DNA of 64,000 nucleotides from Pseudomonas baltica (GCF_014235765.1 NZ_JACMYH010000003.1:62001-126000); one strand, 5' to 3'; counted from the first letter of the stretch, positions 1 to 10,409 are shown. The notes: generated by a model not told the origin, from the sequence alone. Numbers and translations are program-made.

Positions 1-726
1 GCAGTAGGCTGCGTAAAGTTCTTCACGCAGGGCACGGTCGTGAGCGTAGGTCATGACCGCGTAGTAGCTGGGGAACTCGAGGCTGATCAGCCAGCCGTCC
101 AGGCCCTTGGCCTGCGCCGCTGCAGCCATCTGCGCCTTGGCCGAGTCGGTCAGCCCGGCCAAGGCCGCTTCGTCGGTAACATGCTTGGTCCACGCCTGGG
201 TGGCATCGAGCAGCTGGTTGGAGAAACGGCTGCCCAGTTCCGAGAGCTTGCTCTGCACCTGTGCGTAGCGCTGCTGCTGATCCACCGGCAGATCGATACC
301 GGACAGGCGGAAATCGCGCAGCGAATGCTCCAGAATGGTTTTCTGGGCAACGTCGAAGCTCGCAGCTTCAGGGCTGTTGGCCAGGGTTTCGAAGGCCTGG
401 AACAGTTCGCGGTTCTGGCCCAGCTCGGTGGAGTAGGCACTGAGCGCCGGCAGGCACGCTTCATAGGCCTGGCGCAGTTCGGCACTGTTGCACACGGCAT
501 TGAGGTGGCTGACCGGGCTCCAGGCGGCGCCCAGGCGGTCGTTCAGCTCGTCCATGGCCAGCACCAGGCCGGCCCAGGTAGGCTGGCTGCCCTGGGTTTG
601 CAGAATGTGGGCAATGGCCGCGCGGTTGTCGGCCAGGATCTGTTCAATCGCCGGTTGTACGTGCTCGGCACGGATCGCCGAGAACGGCGGCAGGTCGTAG
701 GACTGCAGAAGGGGATTCGCGCTCAC
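1..726 (-). CDS. prlC: Oligopeptidase A (PrlC), N-terminal part
   Basis: Cytoplasmic M3-family zinc oligopeptidase that degrades short peptides, including cleaved signal peptides. The frame reads leftward from a GTG at 726 (protein begins MSANPLLQSYDLPPF) and stays open to the window edge, giving about 242 residues of a protein usually near 680. The visible part is the helical N-terminal region; the HEFGH zinc site would lie outside the window. GTG was chosen because MSANPLL matches the usual start of Pseudomonas PrlC. It is divergent from the carbonic anhydrase-like gene, with only about 90 bp between the two starts. Family assignment is confident; integrity of the rest cannot be judged. Confidence 0.88.
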   Translation of the reverse strand, partial: MSANPLLQSYDLPPFSAIRAEHVQPAIEQILADNRAAIAHILQTQGSQPTWAGLVLAMDELNDRLGAAWSPVSHLNAVCNSAELRQAYEACLPALSAYSTELGQNRELFQAFETLANSPEAASFDVAQKTILEHSLRDFRLSGIDLPVDQQQRYAQVQSKLSELGSRFSNQLLDATQAWTKHVTDEAALAGLTDSAKAQMAAAAQAKGLDGWLISLEFPSYYAVMTYAHDRALREELYAAYC

Positions 727-818
727 GGTTAAACACCTTGGCTATTGAAGAAACACTGGGACATCTTAATTACAATTGCGATTCACCGCAGCTATCGACA
801 ACACAGAGGATGCCTATC

Positions 819-1364
819 GTGGCTATTCGCACATTCCAGCAGCATACGCCGCGCCTTGGCGAACGCGCCTTCGTCGACCGCTCGGCGGTGGTCATCGGCG
901 ACGTCGAGATCGGCGCCGACAGTTCGATCTGGCCGCTGACCGTGGTGCGCGCAGACATGCACCGCATCCGCATCGGCAAGCGCACCAGCGTGCAGGATGC
1001 CAGTGTGCTGCACATCACCCATGCCGGCCCGTTCAATCCGGACGGTTTTCCGTTGCTGATCGGTGACGACGTGACCATCGGCCACAAGGTCATGCTGCAC
1101 GGCTGCACCCTGGGCAATCGCATCCTGGTCGGCATGGGCAGCACGGTCATGGATGGTGCCGTAGTGGAGGACGATGTGATCATCGGCGCTGGCAGCCTGG
1201 TGCCGCCGGGCAAGCGCCTGCCCAGCGGCTTCCTGTATGTGGGCAGCCCGGCCCGCCAGGCCCGGCCACTGACCGACAAGGAACGCGCGTTCTTCACCTA
1301 CACCGCAGGCAACTACGTGAAGCTCAAGGACCAACACCTGGCCGAAGGCTTCGACAAGGACTGA
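819..1364 (+). CDS. Gamma carbonic anhydrase family protein (YrdA-like)
   Basis: A 181-residue left-handed beta-helix protein of the gamma-carbonic anhydrase/YrdA family, probably cytoplasmic and trimeric. Repeated hexapeptide turns run through most of the chain. Candidate zinc-ligand histidines are in HITHAG and in GHKVMLHGC. GTG at 819 is preferred over the in-frame ATG at 810: AGAGGA at 805-810 then sits 8 nt upstream, and the protein begins MAIRTFQQHTP as in other pseudomonads. The next gene starts 4 bp after the stop, so the two are probably co-transcribed. Many family members have no measurable anhydrase activity, so the enzymatic role is not certain. Confidence 0.85.
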   Translation: MAIRTFQQHTPRLGERAFVDRSAVVIGDVEIGADSSIWPLTVVRADMHRIRIGKRTSVQDASVLHITHAGPFNPDGFPLLIGDDVTIGHKVMLHGCTLGNRILVGMGSTVMDGAVVEDDVIIGAGSLVPPGKRLPSGFLYVGSPARQARPLTDKERAFFTYTAGNYVKLKDQHLAEGFDKD

Positions 1365-1368
1365 TTCC

Positions 1369-2025
1369 GTGCACTATCAAACTATCCTGTTCGACCTCGA
1401 CGGCACCCTGACCGACCCGCGCGAGGGCATCACCCGCTCCATCCAGTATGCCTTGGCCAAACTGGGCATCGACGAACCCGATCTGCGCAACCTGGAGCAT
1501 TTCATTGGCCCACCCCTGCTGGAGCAGTTCATGCACGCCTATGGTTTCGACGAAGCCCGCGCCTGGCAGGCAGTGAACTTCTACCGCGAGCGTTTCCGCG
1601 TCACGGGCCTGTATGAAAACCAGATCTTCGCCGGTGTCATCGCGCTGCTCGAAACATTGCAGGCGCAGGGCCGGCATTTGTACATCGCCACGTCCAAACC
1701 CTGGGAGTTCGCCCGGGAAATCGCCCGCCATTTCGATTTCGCCAGGCACTTCAAGGTCATCTACGGCAGCGAGCTCGACGGCACGCGAACCGACAAGGTG
1801 CAACTGATCGCTCATATCCTCGAGCAGGAAGGGCTGCAGCCGACGCAGACCTTGATGGTCGGCGACCGCAAGCATGACCTGATCGGTGCTCGGCTCAATG
1901 GCCTGGATTGCGCGGCGGTGGGCTATGGGTTCGGTTCGCGGGAAGAGCTGGTCCTGGAAAATCCGACGTATCATTTCGACACGTTGCAGGCGCTGCATGA
2001 GGCGTTTTTGCAAGGCGCGGGATGA
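1369..2025 (+). CDS. HAD-family hydrolase, phosphoglycolate phosphatase-like
   Basis: A 218-residue haloacid dehalogenase superfamily phosphatase. Motif I is DLDGTLTD with the likely nucleophile Asp9; motif II is the T of ATSKPWE; motif III/IV is around VGDRKHDLIGA. A helical cap of type C1 lies between motifs I and II, as in Gph and PpaX. GTG start 4 bp after the upstream stop implies translational coupling. The substrate cannot be told from sequence: phosphoglycolate, pyrophosphate or a nucleotide are all possible. The gene is followed by an inverted pair of REP palindromes. Confidence 0.82.
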   Translation: MHYQTILFDLDGTLTDPREGITRSIQYALAKLGIDEPDLRNLEHFIGPPLLEQFMHAYGFDEARAWQAVNFYRERFRVTGLYENQIFAGVIALLETLQAQGRHLYIATSKPWEFAREIARHFDFARHFKVIYGSELDGTRTDKVQLIAHILEQEGLQPTQTLMVGDRKHDLIGARLNGLDCAAVGYGFGSREELVLENPTYHFDTLQALHEAFLQGAG

Positions 2026-2038
2026 TGCGGTGAAGGTG

Positions 2039-2148
2039 CGGGCCTCTTCGCGGCCACTGGCCGCTCCTACGGGGATTCGTGCAGCGGTGTAGATACCGGG
2101 TTACGCAAGGCTTCGTGTAGGAGCGGCCAGTGGCCGCGAAAGGGCCCG
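2039..2148. repeat. REP pair (inverted)
   Basis: Two copies of a REP-type palindrome face each other: 2039-2075 (GGCCTCTTCGCGGCCACTGG...) and 2115-2148 (reverse complement form, GTAGGAGCGGCCAGTGGC...). They lie between the convergent HAD gene and the lipoprotein peptidase and can fold into a large hairpin that may limit read-through or protect the mRNA end. Confidence 0.8.
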
Positions 2149-2165
2149 AGAAACCACTGCAACCT

Positions 2166-3263
2166 TCATCTGCCCAACCGATTCAACTCGGTCCTGCGCT
2201 GGTCCATCGGTAACTTGCCCAGCTTTTCCGCGTGGGCATAGAACGCCTGCCAATCACCATTGACCTGCCGGAACAGGCCGGCGAACGCCGGCACCCATTG
2301 GTCGTACAATCCGAACGGCAGCAGCTTGGCATTGTTCATCGGCCCATTCATCCAGGCATCGAAACGCCGGTCGCCACCCCAGCGTTCATCGCGCAACTGG
2401 CGATACTCGCGGCGCAGGTGCTCGAACTCGGCAGCCTTGCCTGCGCGCATGGCCTCGGCCGACAGCGGCTGTGCGTACAGCGCACCCAGGCGTTCGCGGG
2501 TCTCGAGCACCAGCCGGGTGAACTGCTCACGTTGTAGTGCAGGTGTGCCTGCCGCCTTTGCCAAACCGCGCCAGGCCCGCCACTGCCGAGTGCCCTCCTG
2601 CTCGACGAAGGTGGCGAAGGACTCGTTGAACTCGGTGTCGTCCTGCACATACACGCGCTGATGCGCCAGCTCATGGAAGATCAGCGTGGCCAGGCGCTCG
2701 TCGCCCCAGCCCAGCATGGTGTTGAGAATCGGATCATCGAACCAGCCCAAGGTCGAGTAGGCTTCGACGCCGCCGATGTACACATCCCGGCCCGACAGCT
2801 TCTGCAGCGCCGCTTCGCCCCGCGCGCCGGATTGGCTGTAGTAGCCGCGGTAGGCAACGCACCCCGCGATGGGAAAGCAGTGGGTCAACGGGGCGAGGGA
2901 AAACTCGGGCGTGGCGAACACGTTCCACACCACCAGCGGCCGACCGATGTCGGCATACAGCCGATAGCTGCGGTTGTCCGGCAGGTGCAGATGCGCGCTG
3001 GCGAAATCGCGAGCGGCCTGGGCACGCTGCAACTGCTCGCGCAGACGTGGATCGCGCGAGGGGTCGACCAGGATCCGCGCCACCGGCTCACGCGCCTGCA
3101 GCAGCTGCCACTGGCCTTGCATCAACTGGCCGTAATAGCCGACGCTGGTGCAACCGCTGAGCAGGAACAGCAGGCACAGGGGAACAAAAGCGCGCAAACC
3201 GCGGTCGAGTGCGGCAAGAATGGAACGACGAACAACAACGAATTCATGCATGTGGTTTTCCAT
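2166..3263 (-). CDS. Putative lipoprotein aminopeptidase (COG4324 type)
   Basis: A 365-residue predicted outer-membrane or periplasmic lipoprotein peptidase. A hydrophobic N-terminal stretch ends in the lipobox LLSGC. A zincin motif HELAHQ lies in the middle of the protein, followed by NESFATFVEQEG, which probably supplies the third ligand and catalytic support. The arrangement matches the uncharacterised predicted aminopeptidases of COG4324. ATG at 3263 was chosen; ATG at 3251, four codons downstream, is equally possible. The gene is divergent from a small lipoprotein gene, 71 bp away. Substrate unknown. Confidence 0.75.
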   Translation of the reverse strand: MENHMHEFVVVRRSILAALDRGLRAFVPLCLLFLLSGCTSVGYYGQLMQGQWQLLQAREPVARILVDPSRDPRLREQLQRAQAARDFASAHLHLPDNRSYRLYADIGRPLVVWNVFATPEFSLAPLTHCFPIAGCVAYRGYYSQSGARGEAALQKLSGRDVYIGGVEAYSTLGWFDDPILNTMLGWGDERLATLIFHELAHQRVYVQDDTEFNESFATFVEQEGTRQWRAWRGLAKAAGTPALQREQFTRLVLETRERLGALYAQPLSAEAMRAGKAAEFEHLRREYRQLRDERWGGDRRFDAWMNGPMNNAKLLPFGLYDQWVPAFAGLFRQVNGDWQAFYAHAEKLGKLPMDQRRTELNRLGR

Positions 3264-3334
3264 GGCCAGGCCCGCCAGCGAGCAGGTGTTATCGGCGCTG
3301 ACCCTGCATCTTACGATCCCATCAGGAGAATTCC

Positions 3335-3748
3335 ATGCGCGCATTGATCATTGCTGGCGGCATGCTGGCCCTTGCCGGCTGCGCCGGTCTGCCCGACCCG
3401 GACCCCAACCAGGCCTGGATCGATCTGCAGGCCAACGGGCACAACGCCCTGCAGGCGACCCAAGTCGACGAGCGGGAATGGGGCGACACCCGTTATTTCG
3501 AAGTCGAACCCGGCAGCCATGAGCTGACCGTGCGCTTGCAGTTTCCCGTGCAGCCGACCAACATCGGCCCAGTCCCCGCGCCGCTGTGGCGCAATTGCGA
3601 ACTGAACCTCACCTATGCCGGCTTCGACGCGGGGCAGCGGTATTTTCTGGAAGCCGGCAGCGTCGGCTTTCGCCCGTGGGCCAAGCTCTACGACGAGCAG
3701 CGCAAACTGGTAGGCCAGGCGCAACCTGCGGGCTGCCAGAGCGCCTGA
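3335..3748 (+). CDS. Small lipoprotein, paralogue 1
   Basis: A 137-residue protein with a signal peptide ending in the lipobox LALAGC and a probable lipidated Cys16. AGGAG lies about 8 nt before the ATG. I do not recognise a named domain. It shares length and several blocks with the next gene: DP..AWI, RYF.V.PGSHEL.VR, GF.AGQRY.LE and a terminal Cys. The blocks suggest one small beta-rich domain, possibly closed by a disulfide between the two later cysteines. Function unknown; likely envelope-associated. Confidence 0.78.
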   Translation: MRALIIAGGMLALAGCAGLPDPDPNQAWIDLQANGHNALQATQVDEREWGDTRYFEVEPGSHELTVRLQFPVQPTNIGPVPAPLWRNCELNLTYAGFDAGQRYFLEAGSVGFRPWAKLYDEQRKLVGQAQPAGCQSA

Positions 3749-3857
3749 GCACGGGCCTGAACATGGCCACCGTCGGCGGCGACTCGCAGCGCCGACGCAA
3801 AGCTTCTAGACTCGACCTTTGTCCTGCTCACTTTTTTCCTGCAGCCAAGGAGCTTCC

Positions 3858-4271
3858 ATGCGCGCCGTGCTCGCCCTGTTGACCCTCGCCACGCTCGCTG
3901 GCTGCGCCAATCCGCCGTTGCCGGCCGTTGACCCTGGCAAGGCCTGGATCGAGATGTTCACCACGACCGGTCGCCTGGTCATGGCAGAAAGTCTGGATGG
4001 TCGCAAACTCAATGACGGGCGCTACTTCCAGGTAGATCCGGGCAGCCATGAGCTGGAAGTGCGTTTCGACTACGAAATGTACGCCGGTGGCGGGCTGGTC
4101 AACGACCCGTTCGACCGTACCTGCTACCTGACCGTGCGCTATGACGGCTTCAAGGCAGGCCAGCGCTACCGCCTGGAGGGCAGGGCAATTGCCATGCAGG
4201 CCAGTGCGCGTCTGTACGATTCAAACCGGGAGATCGTTGCCGAAGACCGGGCGATTCACTGCATTCCCTGA
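3858..4271 (+). CDS. Small lipoprotein, paralogue 2
   Basis: Also 137 residues, with signal peptide and lipobox LATLAGC (lipidated Cys16). The start is fixed by AAGGAG at 3847-3852 ahead of ATG 3858. It shares the blocks DPG.AWIE, RYFQVDPGSHELEVR, GFKAGQRYRLE, ARLYD and a C-terminal Cys with the preceding gene, so the two are a tandem duplication that has diverged considerably. The 109-bp gap allows its own promoter. Function unknown. Confidence 0.78.
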   Translation: MRAVLALLTLATLAGCANPPLPAVDPGKAWIEMFTTTGRLVMAESLDGRKLNDGRYFQVDPGSHELEVRFDYEMYAGGGLVNDPFDRTCYLTVRYDGFKAGQRYRLEGRAIAMQASARLYDSNREIVAEDRAIHCIP

Positions 4272-4321
4272 ATCCAGGCGCAGCAGTGCACCACTGAACG
4301 ACGACAGCGGATGCCGTGGGA

Positions 4322-4555
4322 TCAGGTGTCGTTCTTTTGATAGATGATCTTGCGCGTGCCGTTGTCGCAGGACCCCACCACCATGCTCGGATCCTTGGCG
4401 TCCAGATTGTCGACGATTTCCAGGGTGTAGGACACAACGCCTGCCCCTTGGATCTTGGCTTCGATCTCGGCCTTCAATTCTTCACACGACTTGGGTGTCG
4501 CCAACGCCGAGGTTGCCAGGACACCGCACGTCATCGCCAAAATGAATCGTTTCAT
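4322..4555 (-). CDS. DUF1161 periplasmic protein, copy 1
   Basis: A 77-residue secreted protein: an N-terminal signal peptide (cleavage likely after SALA) followed by a DUF1161 domain with SCEEL and GSC. The two cysteines probably form a disulfide. GGAGAA lies 7 nt upstream of ATG 4555. The same domain recurs in the gene at 6335-6559. No biochemical function is known for this family. Confidence 0.85.
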   Translation of the reverse strand: MKRFILAMTCGVLATSALATPKSCEELKAEIEAKIQGAGVVSYTLEIVDNLDAKDPSMVVGSCDNGTRKIIYQKNDT

Positions 4556-4608
4556 GGGCAATTCTCCAGGTGAGTGAGCAGTGTACGGCAACCGGGCGCA
4601 AACCTACC

Positions 4609-5040
4609 TCAAGATTCCAGCTTAGCGTCCAGAGTGATCTGGGCGTTCAGCACTTTCGACACTGGGCAACCTTCTTTGGCCTTGTTGGCCAGTTCTTCGA
4701 ACTTCGCCTGGTCGATGTTGGGGATCTTCGCCGACATGGTCAGTTTGATGGCGGTGATCGCGAAACCTTCGCCTTCCTTGTCCAGCGTAACCTCGGCCGT
4801 TGTGTTGATCTGGTCTGGCGTGAAGCCTTCGCCACCCAGGATCATCGAGAAGGCCATGGAGAAGCAGCCGGCATGGGCCGCGCCGATCAATTCTTCAGGG
4901 TTGGTGCCTGGCTGGCCTTCAAAGCGGGTGTTGAAACCATAGGGGTTGCTTTTCAGGGCGCCGCTTTGCGTCGAGATCTCGCCCTTGCCGGTTTTCAGAT
5001 CGCCTTTCCAGACAGCCGATGCGGTTTTCTTGATGCTCAT
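4609..5040 (-). CDS. osmC: OsmC-family organic hydroperoxide peroxidase
   Basis: A 143-residue cytoplasmic thiol peroxidase of the OsmC/Ohr superfamily that reduces organic hydroperoxides. The two redox cysteines fall at Cys59 (AHAGCFSMAFS) and Cys125 (EGCPVSKV), the same numbers as in E. coli OsmC, which supports OsmC rather than Ohr. The length equals the family norm. It is transcribed alone, leftward, with AAGGAGG just before the ATG. OsmC genes are commonly stationary-phase or osmotically induced; no promoter is obvious here. Confidence 0.92.
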   Translation of the reverse strand: MSIKKTASAVWKGDLKTGKGEISTQSGALKSNPYGFNTRFEGQPGTNPEELIGAAHAGCFSMAFSMILGGEGFTPDQINTTAEVTLDKEGEGFAITAIKLTMSAKIPNIDQAKFEELANKAKEGCPVSKVLNAQITLDAKLES

Positions 5041-5225
5041 AAAGCCTCCTTGATGGGCGCGACGGGTTCGCGCGGTGACAAGTGTTCAGAGGCCACGGCG
5101 CGAGGCAAGTTCAGCGCCGTTCTGACCGCTGGCTATTGAATCCGAATGATAAGCCCATATTGATTACACACTCGGTAGCAAAGATGCGCGGGGCATCCCA
5201 CCTGCCACATACCCACAGGATGCCA

Positions 5226-6233
<1,008 letters not shown>

Positions 6234-6265
6234 GTCTTGCACCGACCTGGTGTATTGCGGGGTTC

Positions 6266-6330
6266 GTTTCGCGGCCGCTGACCGCTCCTACAGGGGATTT
6301 CGTTTTCTGTGGGAGCGGGGGGCGGCTGCA
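6266..6330. repeat. Degenerate REP pair
   Basis: TTTCGCGGCCGCTGACCGCT and, after about 20 nt, GTGGGAGCGGGGGGCGGC are the two arms of a decayed REP palindrome pair between convergent genes (the LLM oxidoreductase and DUF1161 copy 2). Confidence 0.6.
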
Positions 6331-6334
6331 ATCT

Positions 6335-6559
6335 TCAGCGCTTGTAGACGATAGCCTTGGTGCCGCCTTCACACGAACCGACTACCTGGAAACCGGCATC
6401 CGGAGTGACGTTGTCGACCACTTCCAGCGTGTAGCCCGACACGCCATTGGCGTCGATCTTCGCGGCGATTTCGCCCTTGAGTTCTTCACACGACTTGCCC
6501 GCAGCGAACGCGCCGCTTGCCAGGCTCAACAAACCCACAGCCAATAAAACTCGCTTCAT
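6335..6559 (-). CDS. DUF1161 periplasmic protein, copy 2
   Basis: A 74-residue paralogue of the protein at 4322-4555. It has a signal peptide (cleavage likely after GAFA), then KSCEELKGEI, YTLEVVDN and GSCEGGTK. The conserved Cys pair and the Tyr-Thr-Leu-Glu block are shared by the two copies. Two intact copies within 2.3 kb, separated by osmC and the LLM gene, point to duplication followed by insertion or rearrangement. Function unknown. Confidence 0.85.
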   Translation of the reverse strand: MKRVLLAVGLLSLASGAFAAGKSCEELKGEIAAKIDANGVSGYTLEVVDNVTPDAGFQVVGSCEGGTKAIVYKR

Positions 6560-6692
6560 CGCTTACATCCTTGGTCTGGTAGTGCCGGTTTAAAGACAAA
6601 CGGCGGGCCGCCTGGATTCAGGTCGACACGCCGGTAATGTGTTGTAACTCAACCTATGGCATTCGGCCAGTCGGAAGATTCCGTGTTTTCTG

Positions 6693-6908
6693 TCAGCTGT
6701 TCTGGATACGGAAGCCGACTTTGAGTGTGACCTGGAAATGCGCCACGCGACCGTCTTCGATATGGCCACGGGTTTCGGTCACTTCGAACCATTCCATTTT
6801 CTCGATGCTTTTGCTCGCTTCGACCAACGCGTTGTTGATGGCGTCTTCGATGGTGGTGGTCGAGGAACCTACCAGTTCAACCTTCTTGTACGTGTGGTGA
6901 TCGCTCAT
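6693..6908 (-). CDS. Dodecin family protein
   Basis: A 71-residue dodecin: a small beta-alpha-beta-beta protein that forms a hollow dodecamer storing flavin, sometimes with CoA. The blocks VELVGSS, DAINNALVEAS, WFEV and HFQVTLKVGFRI are typical. ATG 6908 is preceded by GGAGAG at the right distance. It is divergent from the ElaB/YqjD-like gene, with a 145-bp gap that probably holds both promoters. Confidence 0.92.
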   Translation of the reverse strand: MSDHHTYKKVELVGSSTTTIEDAINNALVEASKSIEKMEWFEVTETRGHIEDGRVAHFQVTLKVGFRIQNS

Positions 6909-7053
6909 GATGCTCTCCATTCGGGTGGCTACTGAAGTGGTTGTCTACCTGTGTGGGGATTTCTGCGCTAAAAGTTCACACGCACTGCACTTTCATCTTG
7001 CAGCGCAGTCGGAATCTACACACGCTATTCACCACAATGAAGGAGAGTTACCC

Positions 7054-7377
7054 ATGGCAATTTCGTCACGCAAAGCTTCGCTGCAGAGCATGGAAGCAGA
7101 AATCGAAAGCCTGCTCCGCTCCCTGGAAAGCCTGAAAGAAGATTCCACCGAGGAATCGCGCAAGGTGCTCAAGGCGCTGAAAGCCAACGCGGAATCCGCG
7201 CTGAGCCATTCGCGCAGCCTGATCAGCGACGCGTATGAAGAAGTTAAGGTCAAGACCAAGGAAACCGGTATTGCCACCCGTGACTACGCTCAGGAGCACC
7301 CTTGGGCCGCCGCTGGCGTAGCCGTTGGCGCGCTGGGCCTGATCGCCGCCTACCTGATGTGCAATCGCAACAACTAA
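7054..7377 (+). CDS. DUF883 (ElaB/YqjD-like) membrane-anchored protein
   Basis: A 107-residue protein: a charged helical N-terminal two thirds with likely coiled coil, the conserved [20 protein letters not shown] transmembrane anchor at the C-terminus, and a short RNN tail. E. coli relatives ElaB and YqjD are stationary-phase inner-membrane proteins; YqjD binds ribosomes. AAGGAGAG at 7040-7047 fixes ATG 7054. The stop overlaps the end of convergent trpI by 4 bp. Confidence 0.88.
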   Translation: MAISSRKASLQSMEAEIESLLRSLESLKEDSTEESRKVLKALKANAESALSHSRSLISDAYEEVKVKTKETGIATRDYAQEHPWAAAGVAVGALGLIAAYLMCNRNN

Positions 7378-8270
7378 TCGACCTGGCGTTCGAGCTCCTG
7401 CGCAAGCCATAGCGCCAGTTGTCGGGCGCGCCCGTCTGCGGCGCGTCGCGGAACCCAAAGTGCCAGCCGCGCCGGGGTTTGCGTAAACCCCCATGGCGCG
7501 GCCAGGCGCCCGGCACGCAGGTCATCGACCACCAGCGGTTCGGGCGCGATGGCAATGCCCAGCCCAGCCACCGCCGCCTCCAGCAAATAATACAAATGCT
7601 CGAACCCCTGTCCCATGGTCAACGCCTCGGGATCCAGACCGTTGCGCCGTGCCCAGCTGGGCCAGGCCTGTGGCCGCGATGTGGTGTGCAGCAACGAGTG
7701 CCCGAGCAAGTCGCTGGCAGCACGGCTCTGCAAGGCTTCGAACCCTTGGAAGCGCGGGCTGAGTACCGGGCCGATACGCTCTTCGGCCAGCTCGTACACG
7801 TCCATGTCGGCGGGCCAGGGCGGCTCGGCGAACATCAGCAAGGCATCCAGCCCGGGACGGCGAGGGTCCAGGTCACCTTCGCCGGCCGAGAGGTGCAGGC
7901 GCAAGTCCGGCAGCTCGCTGTTCAGCCGACCCAATCGAGGTATGAACCAGCGCGCCAGCAAGCTTCCCGAGCACCCCAGAACGAACGGTGCCTGAGCCTG
8001 GGCCTGGCTGAGCTCCGTACAGACCAGACGCAAACGCTCGAAGGCCTCGGCGCTGGCATCGCGCAGTCGAATGCCGGCATCTGTGAGTTTCAAGCCACGT
8101 CCCTGCTTGACGAACAATGCGATGCCCAGATGCTCTTCAAGCACTTTCAACTGTCTGCTCACGGCACCGTGGGTAACGCTCAGGTAGTCAGCCGCCTTGC
8201 TGACGCTGTTGAGCCGGGCAGTGGCTTCGAACGCTTTGAGGGCATTCAGCGGGGGCAGGTCACGGCTCAT
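7374..8270 (-). CDS. trpI: Transcriptional activator TrpI (LysR family)
   Basis: A 298-residue LysR-type regulator with an N-terminal winged helix-turn-helix (about residues 8-65, with [20 protein letters not shown]) and a C-terminal substrate-binding-like effector domain. In Pseudomonas TrpI senses indoleglycerol phosphate and activates the divergent trpBA operon. The name rests on the LysR signature plus the diagnostic divergent trpB 106 bp away. LysR regulators usually repress their own gene from the same site. Confidence 0.92.
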   Translation of the reverse strand: MSRDLPPLNALKAFEATARLNSVSKAADYLSVTHGAVSRQLKVLEEHLGIALFVKQGRGLKLTDAGIRLRDASAEAFERLRLVCTELSQAQAQAPFVLGCSGSLLARWFIPRLGRLNSELPDLRLHLSAGEGDLDPRRPGLDALLMFAEPPWPADMDVYELAEERIGPVLSPRFQGFEALQSRAASDLLGHSLLHTTSRPQAWPSWARRNGLDPEALTMGQGFEHLYYLLEAAVAGLGIAIAPEPLVVDDLRAGRLAAPWGFTQTPARLALWVPRRAADGRARQLALWLAQELERQVD

Positions 8271-8376
8271 GGTATTGTGAGAAATCCTGACAGGTTGTCG
8301 AGATCTTATCGGTTTTCTTCGATCGTTGTCGTGGGTACAGTGGCTACATCGTCATTCAATTCCCCTGGAGCTTCGC
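8271..8376. promoter_or_regulatory. trpI-trpB divergent control region
   Basis: The 106-bp gap between the starts of trpI and trpB must hold both promoters and the TrpI sites known in P. aeruginosa and P. putida. TTGTCGAGATCTTATC around 8297 and CGTTGTCGTG around 8325 are candidate binding sequences; exact half-sites cannot be assigned by eye. CTGGAG precedes the trpB ATG. Confidence 0.6.
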
Positions 8377-9600
8377 ATGACCCAGACCAATCTTCGCAGT
8401 GGCCCTGACAGCAACGGCCTGTTCGGCGCCTTCGGTGGCCGCTACGTCGCCGAAACCCTGATGCCGCTGGTGCTGGAGCTGGCTCGCGAATACGAAGCCG
8501 CCAAGGCCGATCCCGAATTTCTCGAGCAGCTCGCCTACTTCCAACGCGACTACATCGGCCGGCCCAACCCGCTGTATTTCGCCGAGCGCCTGACCGAACA
8601 CTGCGGCGGGGCGAAAATCTACTTCAAGCGCGAAGAGCTCAACCACACCGGCGCGCACAAGGTGAACAACTGCATCGGCCAGGTGCTGCTGGCCAAGCGC
8701 ATGGGCAAGAAGCGCCTGATCGCCGAGACCGGCGCCGGCATGCACGGCGTGGCCACGGCCACGGTGGCAGCTCGGTTCGGCTTGCCTTGCGTTATCTACA
8801 TGGGCGCCACGGATATCGAGCGCCAGCAGGCCAACGTGTTTCGCATGAAGCTGCTGGGCGCTGAGATCGTGCCGGTCACTTCCGGTACCGGCACCTTGAA
8901 AGATGCCATGAACGACGCCTTGCGCGATTGGGTCACCAATGTCGACGACACCTTTTACCTGATTGGCACGGTGGCCGGCCCGCACCCTTATCCGGCCATG
9001 GTTCGCGACTTCCAGTCGATCATCGGCAAGGAAACCCGCGAGCAGTTGCAAGAGAAGGAAGGGCGCCTGCCCGACAGCCTGGTGGCTTGCGTAGGTGGCG
9101 GTTCCAATGCCATGGGCCTGTTCCATCCTTTCCTGGATGACAGCAGCGTGGAAATCATCGGTGTCGAAGCCGCCGGCCATGGCGTGGATTCCGGCAAGCA
9201 TGCCGCCAGCCTCAACGGCGGCGTGCCCGGCGTACTGCACGGCAACCGTACCTATCTGCTGCAGGACGACGATGGGCAGATCACCGACGCGCACTCCATC
9301 TCGGCCGGCCTGGACTACCCCGGCATCGGCCCTGAACACGCCTTTCTGCATGAAATCAAGCGCGTGAACTACACCAGCATCACCGATGAAGAGGCACTGG
9401 CCGCGTTCCACGCCACCTGCCGCCTGGAAGGCATCATCCCGGCGCTGGAAACCGCCCACGCCCTGGCCGAGGCCATGAAGCGCGCGCCAACATTGCCCGC
9501 CGACCATCTGATGGTGGTGTGCCTGTCCGGCCGCGGCGACAAGGACATGCAAACCGTCATGAGCCATATGGGCGCCCACCCGAAGGAGACACTGGCATGA
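8377..9600 (+). CDS. trpB: Tryptophan synthase beta chain
   Basis: A 407-residue PLP enzyme that condenses indole with serine in the last step of tryptophan synthesis, as the beta subunit of the alpha2beta2 complex. PLP Lys95 lies in [10 protein letters not shown], and GGGSNA binds the PLP phosphate. Start ATG 8377 gives [10 protein letters not shown]; the protein length is normal. Its stop overlaps the trpA start (ATGA), typical translational coupling for equimolar subunits. Transcription is probably activated by TrpI. Confidence 0.97.
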   Translation: MTQTNLRSGPDSNGLFGAFGGRYVAETLMPLVLELAREYEAAKADPEFLEQLAYFQRDYIGRPNPLYFAERLTEHCGGAKIYFKREELNHTGAHKVNNCIGQVLLAKRMGKKRLIAETGAGMHGVATATVAARFGLPCVIYMGATDIERQQANVFRMKLLGAEIVPVTSGTGTLKDAMNDALRDWVTNVDDTFYLIGTVAGPHPYPAMVRDFQSIIGKETREQLQEKEGRLPDSLVACVGGGSNAMGLFHPFLDDSSVEIIGVEAAGHGVDSGKHAASLNGGVPGVLHGNRTYLLQDDDGQITDAHSISAGLDYPGIGPEHAFLHEIKRVNYTSITDEEALAAFHATCRLEGIIPALETAHALAEAMKRAPTLPADHLMVVCLSGRGDKDMQTVMSHMGAHPKETLA

Positions 9601-10409
9601 GCCGCCTCGAACAACGCTTCGCCGACCTCAAGGCCGAAGGCCGCGCCGCGCTGGTGACGTTCGTCACGGCAGGCGACCCAGGCTACGATGCTTCGCTGTC
9701 CATCCTCAAAGGCTTGCCGGCTGCCGGCGCCGATGTGATCGAACTGGGCATGCCCTTCACCGATCCGATGGCCGACGGCCTGGCCATCCAGCTGGCGACC
9801 CTGCGCGCACTCAACGCCGGGCAGACGCTGGCGAAAACCTTGCAGATGGTCCGCGAATTCCGCGTCGACGACAGCACCACGCCGATCGTGCTGATGGGTT
9901 ACTACAACCCGATCCACCGCTTCGGCGTCGAAGCCTTCGTGGCCCAGGCCAAGGAAGCCGGTGTCGACGGCCTGATCATCGTCGACCTGCCGCCCGAGCA
10001 CGACGGCGAACTCGCCACCCCGGCGCAAGCCTCGGGTATCGACTTCATTCGCCTGACCACCCCCACCACCGATGATGCGCGCCTGCCACGGGTGCTGGAG
10101 CGCAGCTCCGGCTTCGTCTACTACGTGTCGGTGGCCGGCGTGACCGGTGCAGGCTCGGCCACCACCGAGCATGTCGGCGCTGCCATCGAGCGACTGCGCC
10201 GGCACACCCACCTGCCGATCAGCGTCGGCTTCGGCATCCGCACGCCCGACCAGGCCGCCGCCATCGCCCGGCTCGCGGACGGCGTAGTGGTCGGCTCGGC
10301 CCTGGTCGACAAGATCGCCAACGCCCAGCATCACGGCCAGGCCGTAGAGGATGTGTTGTCGCTGTGCAGTGCCCTGGCCCAAGGCGTACGCAGTGCTCGT
10401 GTGCAGTGA
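9597..10409 (+). CDS. trpA: Tryptophan synthase alpha chain
   Basis: A 270-residue TIM-barrel enzyme that cleaves indoleglycerol phosphate to indole and glyceraldehyde 3-phosphate; indole passes through a tunnel to TrpB. The catalytic acids are Glu49 (VIELGMPF) and Asp60 (DPMADG), the same positions as in E. coli. It overlaps trpB by 4 bp. It is convergent with betR; no clear terminator is visible in the 86-bp gap. Confidence 0.97.
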   Translation: MSRLEQRFADLKAEGRAALVTFVTAGDPGYDASLSILKGLPAAGADVIELGMPFTDPMADGLAIQLATLRALNAGQTLAKTLQMVREFRVDDSTTPIVLMGYYNPIHRFGVEAFVAQAKEAGVDGLIIVDLPPEHDGELATPAQASGIDFIRLTTPTTDDARLPRVLERSSGFVYYVSVAGVTGAGSATTEHVGAAIERLRRHTHLPISVGFGIRTPDQAAAIARLADGVVVGSALVDKIANAQHHGQAVEDVLSLCSALAQGVRSARVQ

